From Epinephelus fuscoguttatus (Eukaryota > Chordata > Actinopteri > Perciformes > Serranidae), in the NCBI RefSeq assembly GCF_011397635.1, contig NC_064761.1:35366143-35430142 (forward strand): a DNA stretch of 64,000 nt, written 5' to 3'. The notes under the pieces are model-generated. The model saw nothing but the letters and a program-made list of their open reading frames with translations. It ran no database searches and was not told the origin of the DNA. Of the stretch, positions 26,847 through 46,445 are shown in pieces. Each line of letters opens with the position of its first letter. The stretch's first letter is position 1. The translations under genes were made by a program, and so were the position numbers.

Positions 26847-28045
26847 TTAAAGGGCCAGTGTGTAAAATGGGTTGAAAACAGTGACATCAGTGGTCAAATT
26901 CGAGATTGCAGGGCTCACTCGCTCACCCCTCCCGTCGGGTAAATGACGGTGGCCTCGTAGGGACAAAAAGCCTTGCGCACGACTTTTTCAGGAGTAGGTC
27001 TATCTAGCAACGAGGTGAACGTTTATTTAGAAATCTAAACCATGTTACGATATTGTAATGAATCCCTCACGAGCAGGAGACCAGGAGAACATTCGGGAAA
27101 AAGGTCCGTTTATTTGAGCACTCCAGAAACTCCGGTAACACTCCAGGGGGTAAAAGACTCCGTCCCAAACTCTGACTCTTCCAGCGTAACACACACACTT
27201 CATAACTTTACACACATACTCGTTTACCATACCAAGTGGGGAGCCCCCTCCCCTCTCTGCTCAATCTCCAGCCCGCACACTGACTGACAGCGTAGCCGGT
27301 AAACAGAGCTCAGCTGTTTATTTAGCCTAGCAATATCTCCGGACTATAGTAGCTGCAATGGACAACTTTGAACGCGATTTTGAAGAGTTTCTTGTAGCGG
27401 ACACAGACCCAGAGCCATACCTGTTTGAGCTGGAGCATACAGATGAGGAACTCCATGTGTTTGATGCTGAGCGGGCGAGAAGAGAGGCTGAATGCACAGA
27501 ATGGGATTCGGTGCTACTGCTACCATCGTTGGAGAGATATATCATCAGGAGGAAAAGCGCCGCAGAGAGTGCATCACAAGGAGTGAAGTTGCGTCTTCTT
27601 TTCCTCGCAGATGACGGTTCGGGTTCATTCTCTCCTGTTGCGTGGTAAGTGTGGTCCATTCACAAACTTTATAACTAAAAAAACTTTTCACTACTCTCTA
27701 TCGACGAACTACTAACACACTCTGCTGTTTCCTCCTCCTTCTTCCTTCCTCCCGCTGTCTTCGCTGGTTCATTTATACACGCGAAACGCGTTCTCTGGCT
27801 GGCTGGATTGTCCACTCAGTCTGCCGTACATACATGGCGGCGCAAGATGGTGACCTCTCTAAAGCAAGGCCCTTGCTATATATATATATATAGATATATA
27901 TATATATACTTATACTTATAAGCATAAGTATATGGCTATGAAAACCATATAGCGATTATACACTAGTATAAACATATTAATGGGTAGAATATTCAGATTC
28001 AGATTGACAATAAACCATGCCAAATATTACACACTGGCCCTTTAA
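26847..28045 (+). mobile_element. TTAA-flanked inverted-repeat element (piggyBac-like) with small ORF
   Basis: Perfect 19-bp inverted ends TTAAAGGGCCAGTGTGTAA at 26847-26865 and, inverted, 28027-28045. If the outer TTAA is the target duplication this is a piggyBac-type insertion. 1.2 kb; no transposase. It carries the ORF 27358-27648 and an internal (TA)n run at 27879-27908. Related ends TTAA(A)G-TCCAGTGTGT occur at 38875 and, inverted, at 44504. Confidence 0.85.
27358..27648 (+). CDS. ORF inside the TTAA element, possible first exon
   Basis: 96 codons beginning MDNFERDFEEFLVADTDPE and continuing acidic (YLFELEHTDEEL, ERARREAE), then basic (RYIIRRKSA). The frame ends TGGTAAGTG: the stop TAA is part of a strong donor gcgtg|gtaagt, so this may be an exon 1 spliced onward. 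The start of the protein resembles small fish proteins of the P2X7-C-terminus-like group that travel with repeats; this is from memory and unverified. No downstream exon was identified before the element's end, so it may be a relic. Confidence 0.4.
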   Translation: MDNFERDFEEFLVADTDPEPYLFELEHTDEELHVFDAERARREAECTEWDSVLLLPSLERYIIRRKSAAESASQGVKLRLLFLADDGSGSFSPVAW

Positions 28046-28811
28046 CCTAAATTAACTCTACAGCAAAGATGGAAACACTATATTGAGATTATATAGCCTA
28101 TCGCCCTGACAAAGATTATACTAAAAAGTAGCCTACTGACGTTGTTACTCTATTGACAGTTGGTTTAGCCCACCTGTTGTCTTTGCTGTACCTGTAGTTA
28201 CAGTCTGAAGTTATCGCGTTTTCAGGGTTGGTTGAACTTTCTGAACAGTAGCACAATTTAGCATTTGAAGATGGCGACTGACCCGGGACAACGCTCCTTC
28301 TATCAACTGGCATTCTGCATCGACTGTATATATATAAACTAACGTTGACGTTAGCTTGCTAGCTTAAACATGCTAGCTTACCTGGTGAAGTTAGCTGGTT
28401 AGTGAACATGGGGACCCTCGCGAGGACCTTCGGACGTTTTGTGGAAGTTAAATTATCATTATGCAACAGCCTCTTCAGGGTTGTGAGTGTCACACAGGAT
28501 GTCAAAGTGTTTGTAGGTCGCAGCTTGCTGCTGTCCGCCCGAACTTTGGTGTGACTCCGTGAAGAGCGCAGGAAACAGCGTTCCGTTCTGGAACCGCCAA
28601 CGCCGATTGTAGTCACGTGCTCACTTATGTCACTAACCCACCAAGAAATAAATTCAAAAAAAATAATAATAATAAAACTTTTTTAAAAAATAAATAAATA
28701 AAAAAATCTGAGGTTCACAACCCTCTTTCCATCGTTTCTTAATTAAATTTAACTCAGTTAAGGTTTTAAGAATTTAACAAAAAATATATATATGTGATTA
28801 AACTACTGAAA

Positions 28812-29416
28812 TGCGGAAGCGCATTCACTTGACAAATTAAAAAAAGCCCTGTTTTTCTGAGTAATTTTTTTTTTCTGTTTTTCTGAGTAATTTTTTCCCT
28901 GTTTTTCGCGGTATTTTTTTCTGTTTTTTTTGTGGTATTTTTTTTTCTGTTTTTGTGGTCATTTTTTTTCTGTCTTTCGTGGTAATCTCTTTTCCTGAAC
29001 GAGGAGATGAGATACTTGGAAAATCTCGCGATAAGCTCCCACCTGGCACCTGCAAGTGACTCCTGCATCCATCCTGACTCCTGCTCCTCCACAATTTCAA
29101 CTATGGGATCAATAAGGGTAAGGCACGTAATTAGTTAGACACAGGGTATGATAATCTAGCTATGTTTTCGACCGCATTCTTCTAGTGTAGGCCTATCGCT
29201 CAATGTAACAGGTTAGGTTAGTAACAGGTTGTAACAACGTTACAAAAAAAAAAATGCCACGAATAATGAAAAAAAAATACTCAGAAAAACAGAAAAAATT
29301 ACACTGAAAAACAGAAAAATAAATAAATTACTCCGAAAAAAAAAAAACAGAAAAAAAAATACTCAGAAAAACAGGGCTTTTTTTTTATTTGTCAAGTGAA
29401 TGCAATACGCTTCCAT
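28812..29416. mobile_element. Long palindromic MITE with T-rich tandem interior
   Basis: Outer arms about 60-70 bp: 28812-28880 (ggaagcgcattcacttgac ... agccctgtttttctgagta) and its inverse at 29340-29416. Inside each arm, short units of the kind tttttctgtttttctgagta are reiterated. Between the arms (about 29000-29230) is ordinary sequence. No coding capacity; the minus frames over the arms are Lys-rich low complexity. Confidence 0.85.
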
Positions 29417-30221
29417 AGAAATGGACTGATTCTTTTTTTGTTTTTTGCTAATGTCCATTCTCACTGAAATATATATGCATTGATGTTATAATCATTTAAT
29501 TTTCAGCTTTTGTAGAATGGCACTCATCTTTTCTGTACTTTGTTTTCAGCTCTCCTGTTTTGTTGTGTTCTGGTTTTATACCTGACTTTTTGTTTGTTTG
29601 TGTTTTGTTTTTTGCACATTGTACTGTTGAATACAGTATTTCTTAAAAAGTCTATAGCAAAAAAAAATGTAATTATTTCAATCGTTTGATACTAATACCT
29701 AATTTTGATTCTTTCAATTTTAACCTCTATATTAAATATCTCATAATAGCCATTTTATCATGACTTATGTTGTACAATATTATTTACCCATATTGTCCAG
29801 CTGTATCTAATGTGCACCATTAATCCGTAGTCTGTGGAATATGCCCAGTGTTAGGAAGGTTACTATTGAAATGTTATCAGTTAGATAAAAAGTTACCCTG
29901 TTAGTATGTCATAAGTAATGTGATCATTTACATGTGACTTATTACATTTGATTACTTTTCTAATAAAGTGGGCAATAAAGCTGAAAAATATCCAGAAATC
30001 TGCTCTGCCAAAAAAAAACCCATTCCATTAATGGCTGTAATTACATTTTGTCTTAGTAACTAACTGATTACAGTTACTGTATCTTGTAATTTAATTAAAT
30101 GTAAAGTTAATAGATGAAGGTTGGGGTTTTTTTTGTTTTGTTTTGGGTTTTTTTTACTCCTGGAAAGGCAAGCTTATAAAGTTCCAGCATAACGTCTTAT
30201 ATAAATCATACGCAGAATTTA

Positions 30222-30665
30222 CGGGGTGTCCACAGGTACGTATCAGATTTAATGCTTTAGAGATCATTTTTAACCAAATTTAAGACAGATTTTTAACAAG
30301 TTTCTTAATCAAGCATTGCAAGCAAGTTTAAAGGTAAGTCGTACATATGTGGTCCCATGCAGAAGTAGGTTACATGTAGGAATATGGTTATTGGAGTGAG
30401 TTAGGTTCATCTACATTTTGCCAACAGGTAAGTGCAATTATAAAATAAAAAGATAGTTTTAGGCTGAGTGGAAGGTTTAAATTAATAACACCATCAATGT
30501 GGACTGTTACACAAAGAGCTCAACTGATTTTGACAAAAACACAAAAAGATGGATAAATGAAATTGAATCAAGTGTTTGTGGCAATTACAACCTCACAAAT
30601 TCAAATTTAGGCCTTATATTTATACAATTAAATACATTTTAAGACATCCATTAGGACCTGCTAAT
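30222..30665. mobile_element. MITE copy, same family as 24758-24985
   Basis: Starts tttACGGGGTGTCCACAGGT; shares ggttattggagtgagttaggtt and acattttgccaacaggtaagtgcaa-type phrases with the copy at 24.8 kb, and ends tttaagacatccattaggacctg, where the last terminal bases have decayed. Confidence 0.65.
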
Positions 30666-31195
30666 ACTACTCTGATTTAATGCTTTCTGTGATTAATCTT
30701 TTTTGAGGTAATGGCATTAATTTAAGAATTCAAACACATCATGTTGCACTTAGTGAGAGAAAAAAGGTGTTGACAGCATAATATGGAAACCGACAAGTTC
30801 AGTCAGTATATTTATTAACTGCATTTAGTTTTTTAAAAATAATTTCTTGACACACAAGTTTCACTTGTGATCCTTTTTTTTACCACAAAGGTTTTTCAGA
30901 GAGAAATGGAAAACAAATACGAACACGGGCAAAGCCGAAGCAGCAGACAACATCTAACTTTTTTATTTTGTAATCAGTGTGTCTGTCTAGACATCAGAAT
31001 GACTCAAAGCACCATAAACTCCATAAAGCACTGATTTTACAAAACATGACACCACAACTAGTTTTCACACAGTTCAACCCAGGACTGAGTCTGGGTTTCT
31101 GTTTTATTGAAAACTAAAGATGGCACAGTAACAGCAGAAGGGTTCAGTCAACCTATACGGTATAAAAATAGGAATTAGTAAGGCGTTGTAAAGTT

Positions 31196-31500
31196 TAGTT
31201 TACTTTATTAATCCCCCTGAGGGGAAATTCAATGTTTTCACTCTTGCTTGTCAATTACACACAGGTCTGAAAGACACACATATGCACAAACAGGACCTAT
31301 ACATGCACAAAGTGGAGAGATGTCAGAGTGAGGGGGCTGCCCTTTGGTCAGGATCTGGGGGTTCGGAGCCTTGCTCAAGGGCAGTGCCCAGGAGGTGAAC
31401 TGGCACCTCTCCAGCCACCAGTCCACGCTCCATATTTTGGTCCGGACGCCCCTATTCACTATGGGATAAAAATGATACTTCACACTTAAAGGGATTTATA
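31196..31500. mobile_element. Retroelement-like dispersed repeat
   Basis: Begins tttactttattaatccccctgaggggaaattc and includes ttgctcaagggcagtgccc, phrases found in dispersed fish retroelement 3' regions. A related segment (tgtcccctaggggaaattt) lies at about 45230. Non-coding. Confidence 0.5.
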
Positions 31501-31596
31501 AGAACTGTTCATTTCAGCTATCTGATTTAGTGATTCTCTCCCTTGAAACAGGTCACAGGTTAAAGTATGGACAGGCATTTTGCTATTAAATGGAAG

Positions 31597-31602
31597 TTTA
31601 TT
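31597..31602 (-). terminator. Probable kyat3 polyadenylation signal (AATAAA)
   Basis: Minus-strand AATAAA lies about 86 nt after the kyat3 stop codon (31688), giving a short 3' UTR. No other canonical signal was noticed between it and the stop. The cleavage site would fall 10-30 nt further, near 31570-31585. Confidence 0.6.
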
Positions 31603-31687
31603 TTCCGGTGTGCAATTTCACAGATTCCATTTCCTCAGTTTGACCAGAGTTGTTTCTCCTCCCTGACTTTTCAGACATTGCATCAAA

Positions 31688-40385
<8,698 letters not shown>

Positions 40386-40792
40386 GCTGCACAAAAAGAG
40401 AGAGAGAGGATGAAAATGAAAATCTATTGACAGGTGTTTTTGACATTTCTAACTGAACCTCCTTTAGGACACCAGCTACAAAAATCAGCACAGATCTTAA
40501 AATTTAAAATTTAATTTTCCTCTTAAATTATATCCCTCCTCTCTCACAAAACATTTTTTGTATATCGCTGGGAAGCACATTATTTCTTGCTCTGTACATT
40601 ATTTGTATTGTTTTAAATTTAGCCAAGTCCAAGAATTTCAAAGCATGTGACTTTAAAAACATAATTTTTTTTTTTTTTTACTAATTTGTCATATTGTCAA
40701 GAATATCGATATCGCAAAAATACCCTGAAATATCGTGATATTATTTTAAAACCATTTCGTCCACCCCTTGTAGACAGCGCAGGTGTATGTAT

Positions 40793-41213
40793 GTAAGGTG
40801 ATTAAATTAATTTTACTTATATAATAATTACAATTATAATATTATACTTTTATAACAAGGTGATATACTCAATGTAAGGTGATTAAATTAATTGTACTTA
40901 TATAATAATTATAATATTATACTTTTATAACAAGGTGATTTACTCAATGTAAGGTGATTAAATTAATTGTACTTATATAATAATTATAATTATAATATAC
41001 TTTTGTAACAAGGGGATTTACTCAATGTAAGGTGATTAAATTAATTGTACTTATATAATAATTATAATTACAATATTATACTTTTGTAACAAGGGGATTT
41101 ACTCAGTGTAAGGTGATTAAATTAATTGTACTTATATAATAATTATAATTATAATATTATACTTTTATAATATATTATAAGGGGATTTACTCAATGTAAG
41201 GTGATTAAATTTA
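40793..41213. repeat. Minisatellite, period about 75-88 bp
   Basis: Unit begins gtaaggtgattaaattaa; starts at 40793, 40874, 40949, 41027, 41108 and 41196 (spacings 81, 75, 78, 81, 88; the last unit is partial). Very AT-rich. Length differences come mainly from a short ataattata stretch. Lies in the long 5' region of kyat3, upstream of the presequence exon. Confidence 0.95.
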
Positions 41214-41532
41214 AGTGCAAGGTCAGTCCAGGAATAATGAATACTTTTCTACGGTTAATATAAATGCAATTTAATTAAATATATGCACAGCCACCAATGA
41301 CAAATAGATTGTTTTTTATTTTAATTTTTTTGTTGAAGGTGTTTAATTTGAAACCTGGAGCGACATCACTTTTCTTGTGCTTCGTCTGTGTGTCTTCCGC
41401 ATTTCTTTCAAAAACATGGGGGGAAAAGGTAATGAGCAATTTTGTAAGGGATGTTCCAAAAACAATTTAGAAAAACAAAAATAAAATATAGGGGGAAAAG
41501 AAAGAAGCTAGATATTTACAGTTATCATTATT

Positions 41533-41597
41533 CATTCATTCATTCATCTTCTAACCGCTTCATCCTCTTGAGGGTCGCGGGGGGCTGGAGCCTATCC
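41533..41597 (-). mobile_element. 5'-truncated SINE with target duplication
   Basis: Only the tail end of the SINE described at 2709-3090 is present. It is flanked by cagttatcattatt at 41519-41532 and again at 41598-41611, a 14-bp duplication typical of LINE-mediated insertion. Confidence 0.85.
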
Positions 41598-42403
41598 CAG
41601 TTATCATTATTATATATTTAAAATTATGTTACAGAATTAGAATTTTTAATTATAATTTTTCAAAACTTTTTTTAAAAAAAATCTTTTTTAAAAACGTTTT
41701 TTTACTTCTTTTTTTTTTTTTGCATTTTTTTGGGGTCATGTCTTCTTTCGTTGCTCATTGCCTTCTTCCCATGTTTTTCAAAGACACCAAGCCAAGTTGC
41801 AAAGGGTTAAAAGTAAAAAAAAAAACAACTGTGTTAATGCTTGAAAATATAAACGATAAATGTGATTAAAAGCTGACTGGGTTGTTGTTCTGTTGTTTCT
41901 AACAAAACTATCTAAAGAGGTCACCTTGTGCTCATGACGACTCTCTCTTTAAGGTTTATTTAACCCTGTACAACAACAGGTGGCGCCAGTGAGCTGCACA
42001 TAAATCAGTCCTGACAGCTTCACGCACACATAAAGAAGCTCTGAGCAAACACAATCACATCAACTTTTCACTACTGATTTATTACAAACACACAACTCAC
42101 TGTCAGAGACGTTTTTCACCCCGTTAGTTGCCCTAAAGCAGGTTTTAGTTGACCTCACTGGAACATGCATGTTGTTTGTGAGCTATGTGCTAACGTTAGC
42201 TGAATACCGTTATACACTTGTGTTAGCATCTGAAGCTAACAGCGGCTAGCAACACTGCGTTATGGCTGCCTGAGCCGTTAGCTTTTTCTTTCACTGAATC
42301 ACAGTGATGACGTTAGCTGCCATCACCATCAGTCCTTCCGTTAGAGACACGTACCATGCACTGAGAGGAGTTAAGGCACCACAGGTCAGCGGACACCACT
42401 TAC

Positions 42404-42545
42404 TTGTCGCTAAGTTTCACAGTGTTATTACCAAACAGAGCTCCGGTGACGAGCTGCGGATAGGAGGAGGAGACACGTCACTGCTGGAGAAAGTGATGCT
42501 GCCTTCAATGCCGTCGGAAATTGGCAACGTTCACATGTAGGCTGC
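42404..42545 (-). promoter_or_regulatory. Candidate kyat3 promoter and noncoding first exon
   Basis: This is the most CpG-rich piece of DNA upstream of the kyat3 presequence exon. On the minus strand it ends in a consensus donor (GACAA|GTAAGT, exon end at 42404). The minus strand has no useful open frame: the ATG at its 5' side is followed at once by TGA, so an exon here would be untranslated. It lies about 2 kb before the presequence exon, reasonable for a 5' UTR exon. No TATA box was seen. The plus-strand frame over the same bases (42304-42540) has no family resemblance and is treated as chance. Confidence 0.4.
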
Positions 42546-42704
42546 GGGCAATGGACCCTGAACTGCTGGAGCAATCATGCTTGTAGTTTCAGGAAAATAG
42601 AGCAGGGCTGAAATGTGTCTCTCAAATTAGTCTTAAGTCAACAAGCAGGGGCGTAGCGCCAAATACTGGGCCCTAAGCATGAGCTGTCTCTCTGGGCCAC
42701 CCTT

Positions 42705-43625
42705 TATGGCAAGCCATTTTAACATTTAATCGCTAGACTGGATATTCATTACTGATATCTGCAACATAATTTTGCCTAGTCAAAACTCTTATTCAAGATA
42801 TCTGTAATTCGATTTTGCCTAGTCAAAACTCTTATTCAAGATATCTGTAATTCAGTTTTGACTAGTAAGATTCAAACTATTTTGCCATTCATGTGTATGG
42901 GGTTTGTCATTATAGATATCTCCAATGTAGTTGCGGATATCTGCAATTGTTATTGCAGATATCTGCAACTGAAATGTGGATATCTGTAATTCCAGTTTGA
43001 GATATCTACAATTTAATTTTGACTAGTCATAATTCAAGTTCAAGATATCTTTAATTATCACCAATTGAAGATATCTACATGGTCCTTTCTAGATATCTTG
43101 AACTGAGTTTCAGATAGCCAGAATGACGTTGTAGATATCTTGAATTCGAATTATGACTAGTCAAAATGACGTTATAGGCGGCGGTGTGGTGGTTAGCACT
43201 CTCGCCTCACAGCAAGAGGGTTGCAGGTTCGATCCCGGGCGTGGGAGCCCTTCTGTGCGGAGTTTGCATGTTCTCCCCGTGTCAGCGTGGGTTCTCTCCG
43301 GGCACTCTGGCTTCCTCCCACAGTCCAAAGACATGCAGATTGGGGACTAGGTTAATTGATAACTCTAAATTGTCCGTAGGTGTGAATGTGAGTGTGAATG
43401 GTTGTTTGTCTCTATGTGTCAGCCCTGTGATAGTCTGGCGACCTGTCCAGGGTGTACCCTGCCTCTCGCCCGATGTCAGCTGGGATAGGCTCCAGCCCCC
43501 CTGCGACCCTCAAGAGGATGAAGCGGTTAGAAGATGAATGAATGAAAATGACGTTATAGATATCTATAATGGTAATTCCGGATAGTCGGACTTAGTGATT
43601 AAATGTTAAAACGGCTTGCCATACA
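42705..43625. mobile_element. GATATC-rich MITE with nested SINE
   Basis: Inverted ends: tatggcaagccattttaacatttaatcgctag (from 42706) and the inverse at 43596-43625 (two or three mismatches). The interior is built of short GATATCTG(C/T)AAT and (GA)CTAGTCAAAA units in both orientations, about 15 to 40 bp apart. The SINE 43178-43544 is inserted in it. Non-coding. Confidence 0.8.
43178..43544 (+). mobile_element. Full-length tRNA-derived SINE with 15-bp target duplication
   Basis: Starts gcggcggtgtggtgg with A-box-like GGTGTGGTGGTTAGC and B-box GGTTCGATCCC, ends (gaat)n. aaaatgacgttatag flanks at 43163-43177 and 43545-43559. The opposite orientation of the same SINE is at 2709-3090. The perfect duplication points to a comparatively recent insertion. 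Confidence 0.95.
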
Positions 43626-44200
43626 CCCTTCCTATCTTGAGCCATGTCTCACTTATGCACCTATTGGTTTTTTTTGTTTGTTTGTTTTGGGGAAAGACAC
43701 AACAGTGTTTCCCCCACTTAAATGCCCCTGGTAACAAGGGACACTTAAGCTACAAAAATGAGACCCAATAACATATTTTAAATACTACAATTCATCGTAG
43801 ACTACATAGAAATACATACTGCAGCTGATTGTACTGAAAAAACTGAAAAAGTTTAACACCTCATATCCATACATGAAATAACAATATCAAACATAACAAA
43901 TAAAACGTGAGAAAAAAACAAACAATAAAACAATACAGACATCAACCTGTACGAGGGAGATGAAAACATGTTTGTTTGTTTTGTTTTTTTTACAGAGAGA
44001 ACATACTGGAGAAACATCAGCTTTAAATTTATGTAATGATTTATTACAAGGGCAGTGTAATGTATTTTCTACATGGTAACCCCGAAGGCAGCACCATCCT
44101 GGGCTGGTCCATCTGTGAAGTGATGAACACTTCAGCAACCCACCACAAAGCTCTGTGATTTTACAAATCATAAATCATCTTTTTGATTACTTGTTTAGTG

Positions 44201-44368
44201 GGGGCATTTTTAGCCTTTAATGGATAGGACAGACAAGTGTGAAAGGGGCAGAGAGAGAGAGGGAGTGACATGCAGCAAAGGGCCACAGGCTGGAGTCGAA
44301 CCCGGGCTGCTGCGGCAACAGCCTTGTACATGGGGCGCCTGCTCTACCACTAAGCCACCGACACCCCA
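44201..44368 (-). mobile_element. Second tRNA-derived SINE family
   Basis: On the minus strand it reads ggtgtcggtggcttagtgg with A-box TGGCTTAGTGGTAGAGC and B-box GGTTCGACTCC, followed by a unique body. It interrupts a left-end fragment of the TTAA MITE family (44376-44504). Confidence 0.85.
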
Positions 44369-44375
44369 AACAGCT

Positions 44376-44504
44376 CATTCTTTAGTAAGAAAAACACAAT
44401 GGTTCTTATTGTCAGGTGATTATATCCTAAAGAAAACACACTTATTATATTATATTACATTTCTGCCAATATGTCCCCCTAAATCAAACACACTGGACCT
44501 TTAA
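44376..44504 (-). mobile_element. TTAA-type MITE fragment (inverted left end)
   Basis: Ends cacactggacctTTAA at 44504; read on the minus strand it follows the element at 38875 (ccagtgtgt, gatttaggggga, catattggcag). Confidence 0.65.
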
Positions 44505-44707
44505 AAGACCATATGATTAAAATATAAAATACAATGCATGGCTTAAGTTTAAACCAGGGATACTCAACTTGTGTTGCCCAAGGTTAGGACACTGAATATT
44601 CAGGGCTTAATGCAGACTTCTTTCATCACTGTGAGTTATAAAAAGCTTGGTGGGCCACCTGGCACCCTATCACAGGTCATATTTGACCCACAGGCTTTCA
44701 GTCTTAT

Positions 44708-45806
44708 ACCATACAACCATCAACCAAAACATTAAAACCACTGGCGGGTGAAGTGAATAACACTGATCATCTTGTTACAGTGCAATGTTCTGCTGGGAAA
44801 CCTTTGGTCCTGGCATTCATGTGGATGCTACTTGACGTGCTCCAATAAACCCCCTCATGGCAACAGCACTTGTCGATGGCATTGGCCTCCAGCAGGACAG
44901 CTCATCGTGCCACACTACAAAAGCTGCTCAGGAATGACCCCAGGAATGAGCTCAAGGTGTTGACTTTGCCTCCAAATACCCCAGATCCCAATCTGATCTG
45001 ACATTTGAGGGATGTGCTGGTACACTAGAGGAACCGCGATCCACCATGGGTGCTCCTTGGACTGGACTTGGCTCTGACCTGGAGGGTGTCAATTGGTGTC
45101 TGGCACCAGGGCGTTGGCTTCAGATCTTTTGAGTCCTGTATGATGTGAGGTGGGGTACCAGCACGTCCCACAGATATTTGATTGGATTGGGATCTGGCAA
45201 ATCTGGAGGCCTGGTCGACACCTTGAATAGAAAATTGTCCCCTAGGGGAAATTTGTCGCGGACTTGAGTGCATACACCAGCTGCCTTGCAGACAATAAGT
45301 ATACACAAAACAGCAAAGACACAGGCAATGGCAAACACACACACTCATAAGACACAAACCAGACAAAATGTGAAAAACAGACAGGACACCAAGTTATTGC
45401 ACAATCCCCAATATTTCCCAGCCTTCAGGAGCTATTTAACAGTTTGATGGAATTAGGAGTGAATGAGTGTTTGAAACGGTTAAGTTTGCATTTGGGAAGT
45501 CTGTACCTTCTGCCACAAGGCAAGAGCTCATACTCAGGATGAAGGGTGAGATCTTTGTCGTGTTCCTAAGGCTATTCCTGAGCAGTTTTTGTGGTGTGGC
45601 ATGGTGCACTGTCCTGCTGGGGGGCCACTGCCATTGGGGGGGGGGTTCTGGTCTGCAATGGTGTTCGGGTGGGTGGAGCATGTCAGGTGGCAACCACATG
45701 AATGCCAGTACCAAAGGTTTCCCCACAGATCATTGCACTGGAACAAGATGATCAAAGTTAAGCACTTCACCTGTCAGTGGTTTGAATGTTTTCGTCGATC
45801 AGTGTT
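44708..45806. mobile_element. Second palindromic Tc1-like element with internal insertion
   Basis: Left half (44708 on) has accatcaaccaaaacattaa, cactggcgggtgaagtg and catgtggatgctac; the right half (45540-45806) has the same phrases inverted (gatgaaaacattc on the minus strand, ggtttccccacag). Both halves carry decayed Tc1 3' sequence with nonsense changes. The centre 45225-45540 is an unrelated retroelement-like insertion (tgtcccctaggggaaattt, tgtaccttctgccacaaggc). Confidence 0.75.
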
Positions 45807-46264
45807 TATTTATTTGTAGTTTTAGTTATTTTCTTTGATTTGCATTTAAATTGTTAAATATGAATTGACTGATTAAAGATCAAATGTACTTTTTGATCAA
45901 TTCAGTCACATGAAACAGAATTATCTAAAAGAGATTACATGTGTGCGATAATGTGCATTTAACATATACACTTACTGAGCACATTTTGGTGATGATACCT
46001 GTGAATTTATACACAAGTAGGATTTTTAGGACTTTTACTGCTTGTAGGTTACATTGTTTTAAGAGCCCAGAATGTGAGTACTTCTCCAGCACTGAATGGC
46101 CCAAATAAAACTGAGATAAAATACTTTTATTCAAAGACAAGTCAGAACAGATATCTAATAAGCATGCAGGCGGATGGTGTTGTTATTGTGAGTATTATTA
46201 GCAGAGGGGTGCTGCAGCTTTGGCCCCTGTCCCCTCTCAGCTGTCTCATAAACAACATCGATCA

Positions 46265-46445
46265 CAAACCCTAAAGTCTCAGCTCGGTCTCCTCTCCAGT
46301 CCACGCCCCTCCGCCTGACACTACATGCCTGCATGGTCCGACCGGCCGAGGATCCAGGAAGGTTGGCGGACCGCGCACATCATGATCCGGGACCTGATCG
46401 CATGAAAGCCGAACATCCTCATCTGCAGCTCTCACCTAAAGGAAG
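46265..46445 (+). promoter_or_regulatory. Candidate lrrc8c promoter and noncoding first exon
   Basis: A locally GC- and CpG-rich stretch (ccacgcccctccgcc, ccgaccggccgagg, gcggaccgcgcac) in otherwise AT-rich DNA, ending in a plausible plus-strand donor ggaag|gtaaac at 46445. lrrc8c needs an upstream untranslated exon because its ATG exon starts with an acceptor at 56917. A 10.5-kb first intron would be ordinary for LRRC8 genes. It could instead be an unrelated CpG island or transposon-borne sequence. Confidence 0.35.

Noticed and set aside
28766..29100. Overlapping minus-strand ORFs rich in Lys/Thr/Glu
   Set aside because: They translate the T-rich tandem units of a palindromic MITE; low complexity, not a protein.
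1..31500. GTF2B, PKN2 or other genes expected by synteny beside KYAT3
   Set aside because: I looked for their characteristic motifs in the translated frames of the first 31 kb and found none; they may lie outside the window or elsewhere in this genome.
42304..42540. 79-codon plus-strand ORF in a CpG-rich patch
   Set aside because: No recognised domain, no splice context on that strand, and the patch is better explained as a possible kyat3 5' exon/promoter on the other strand.
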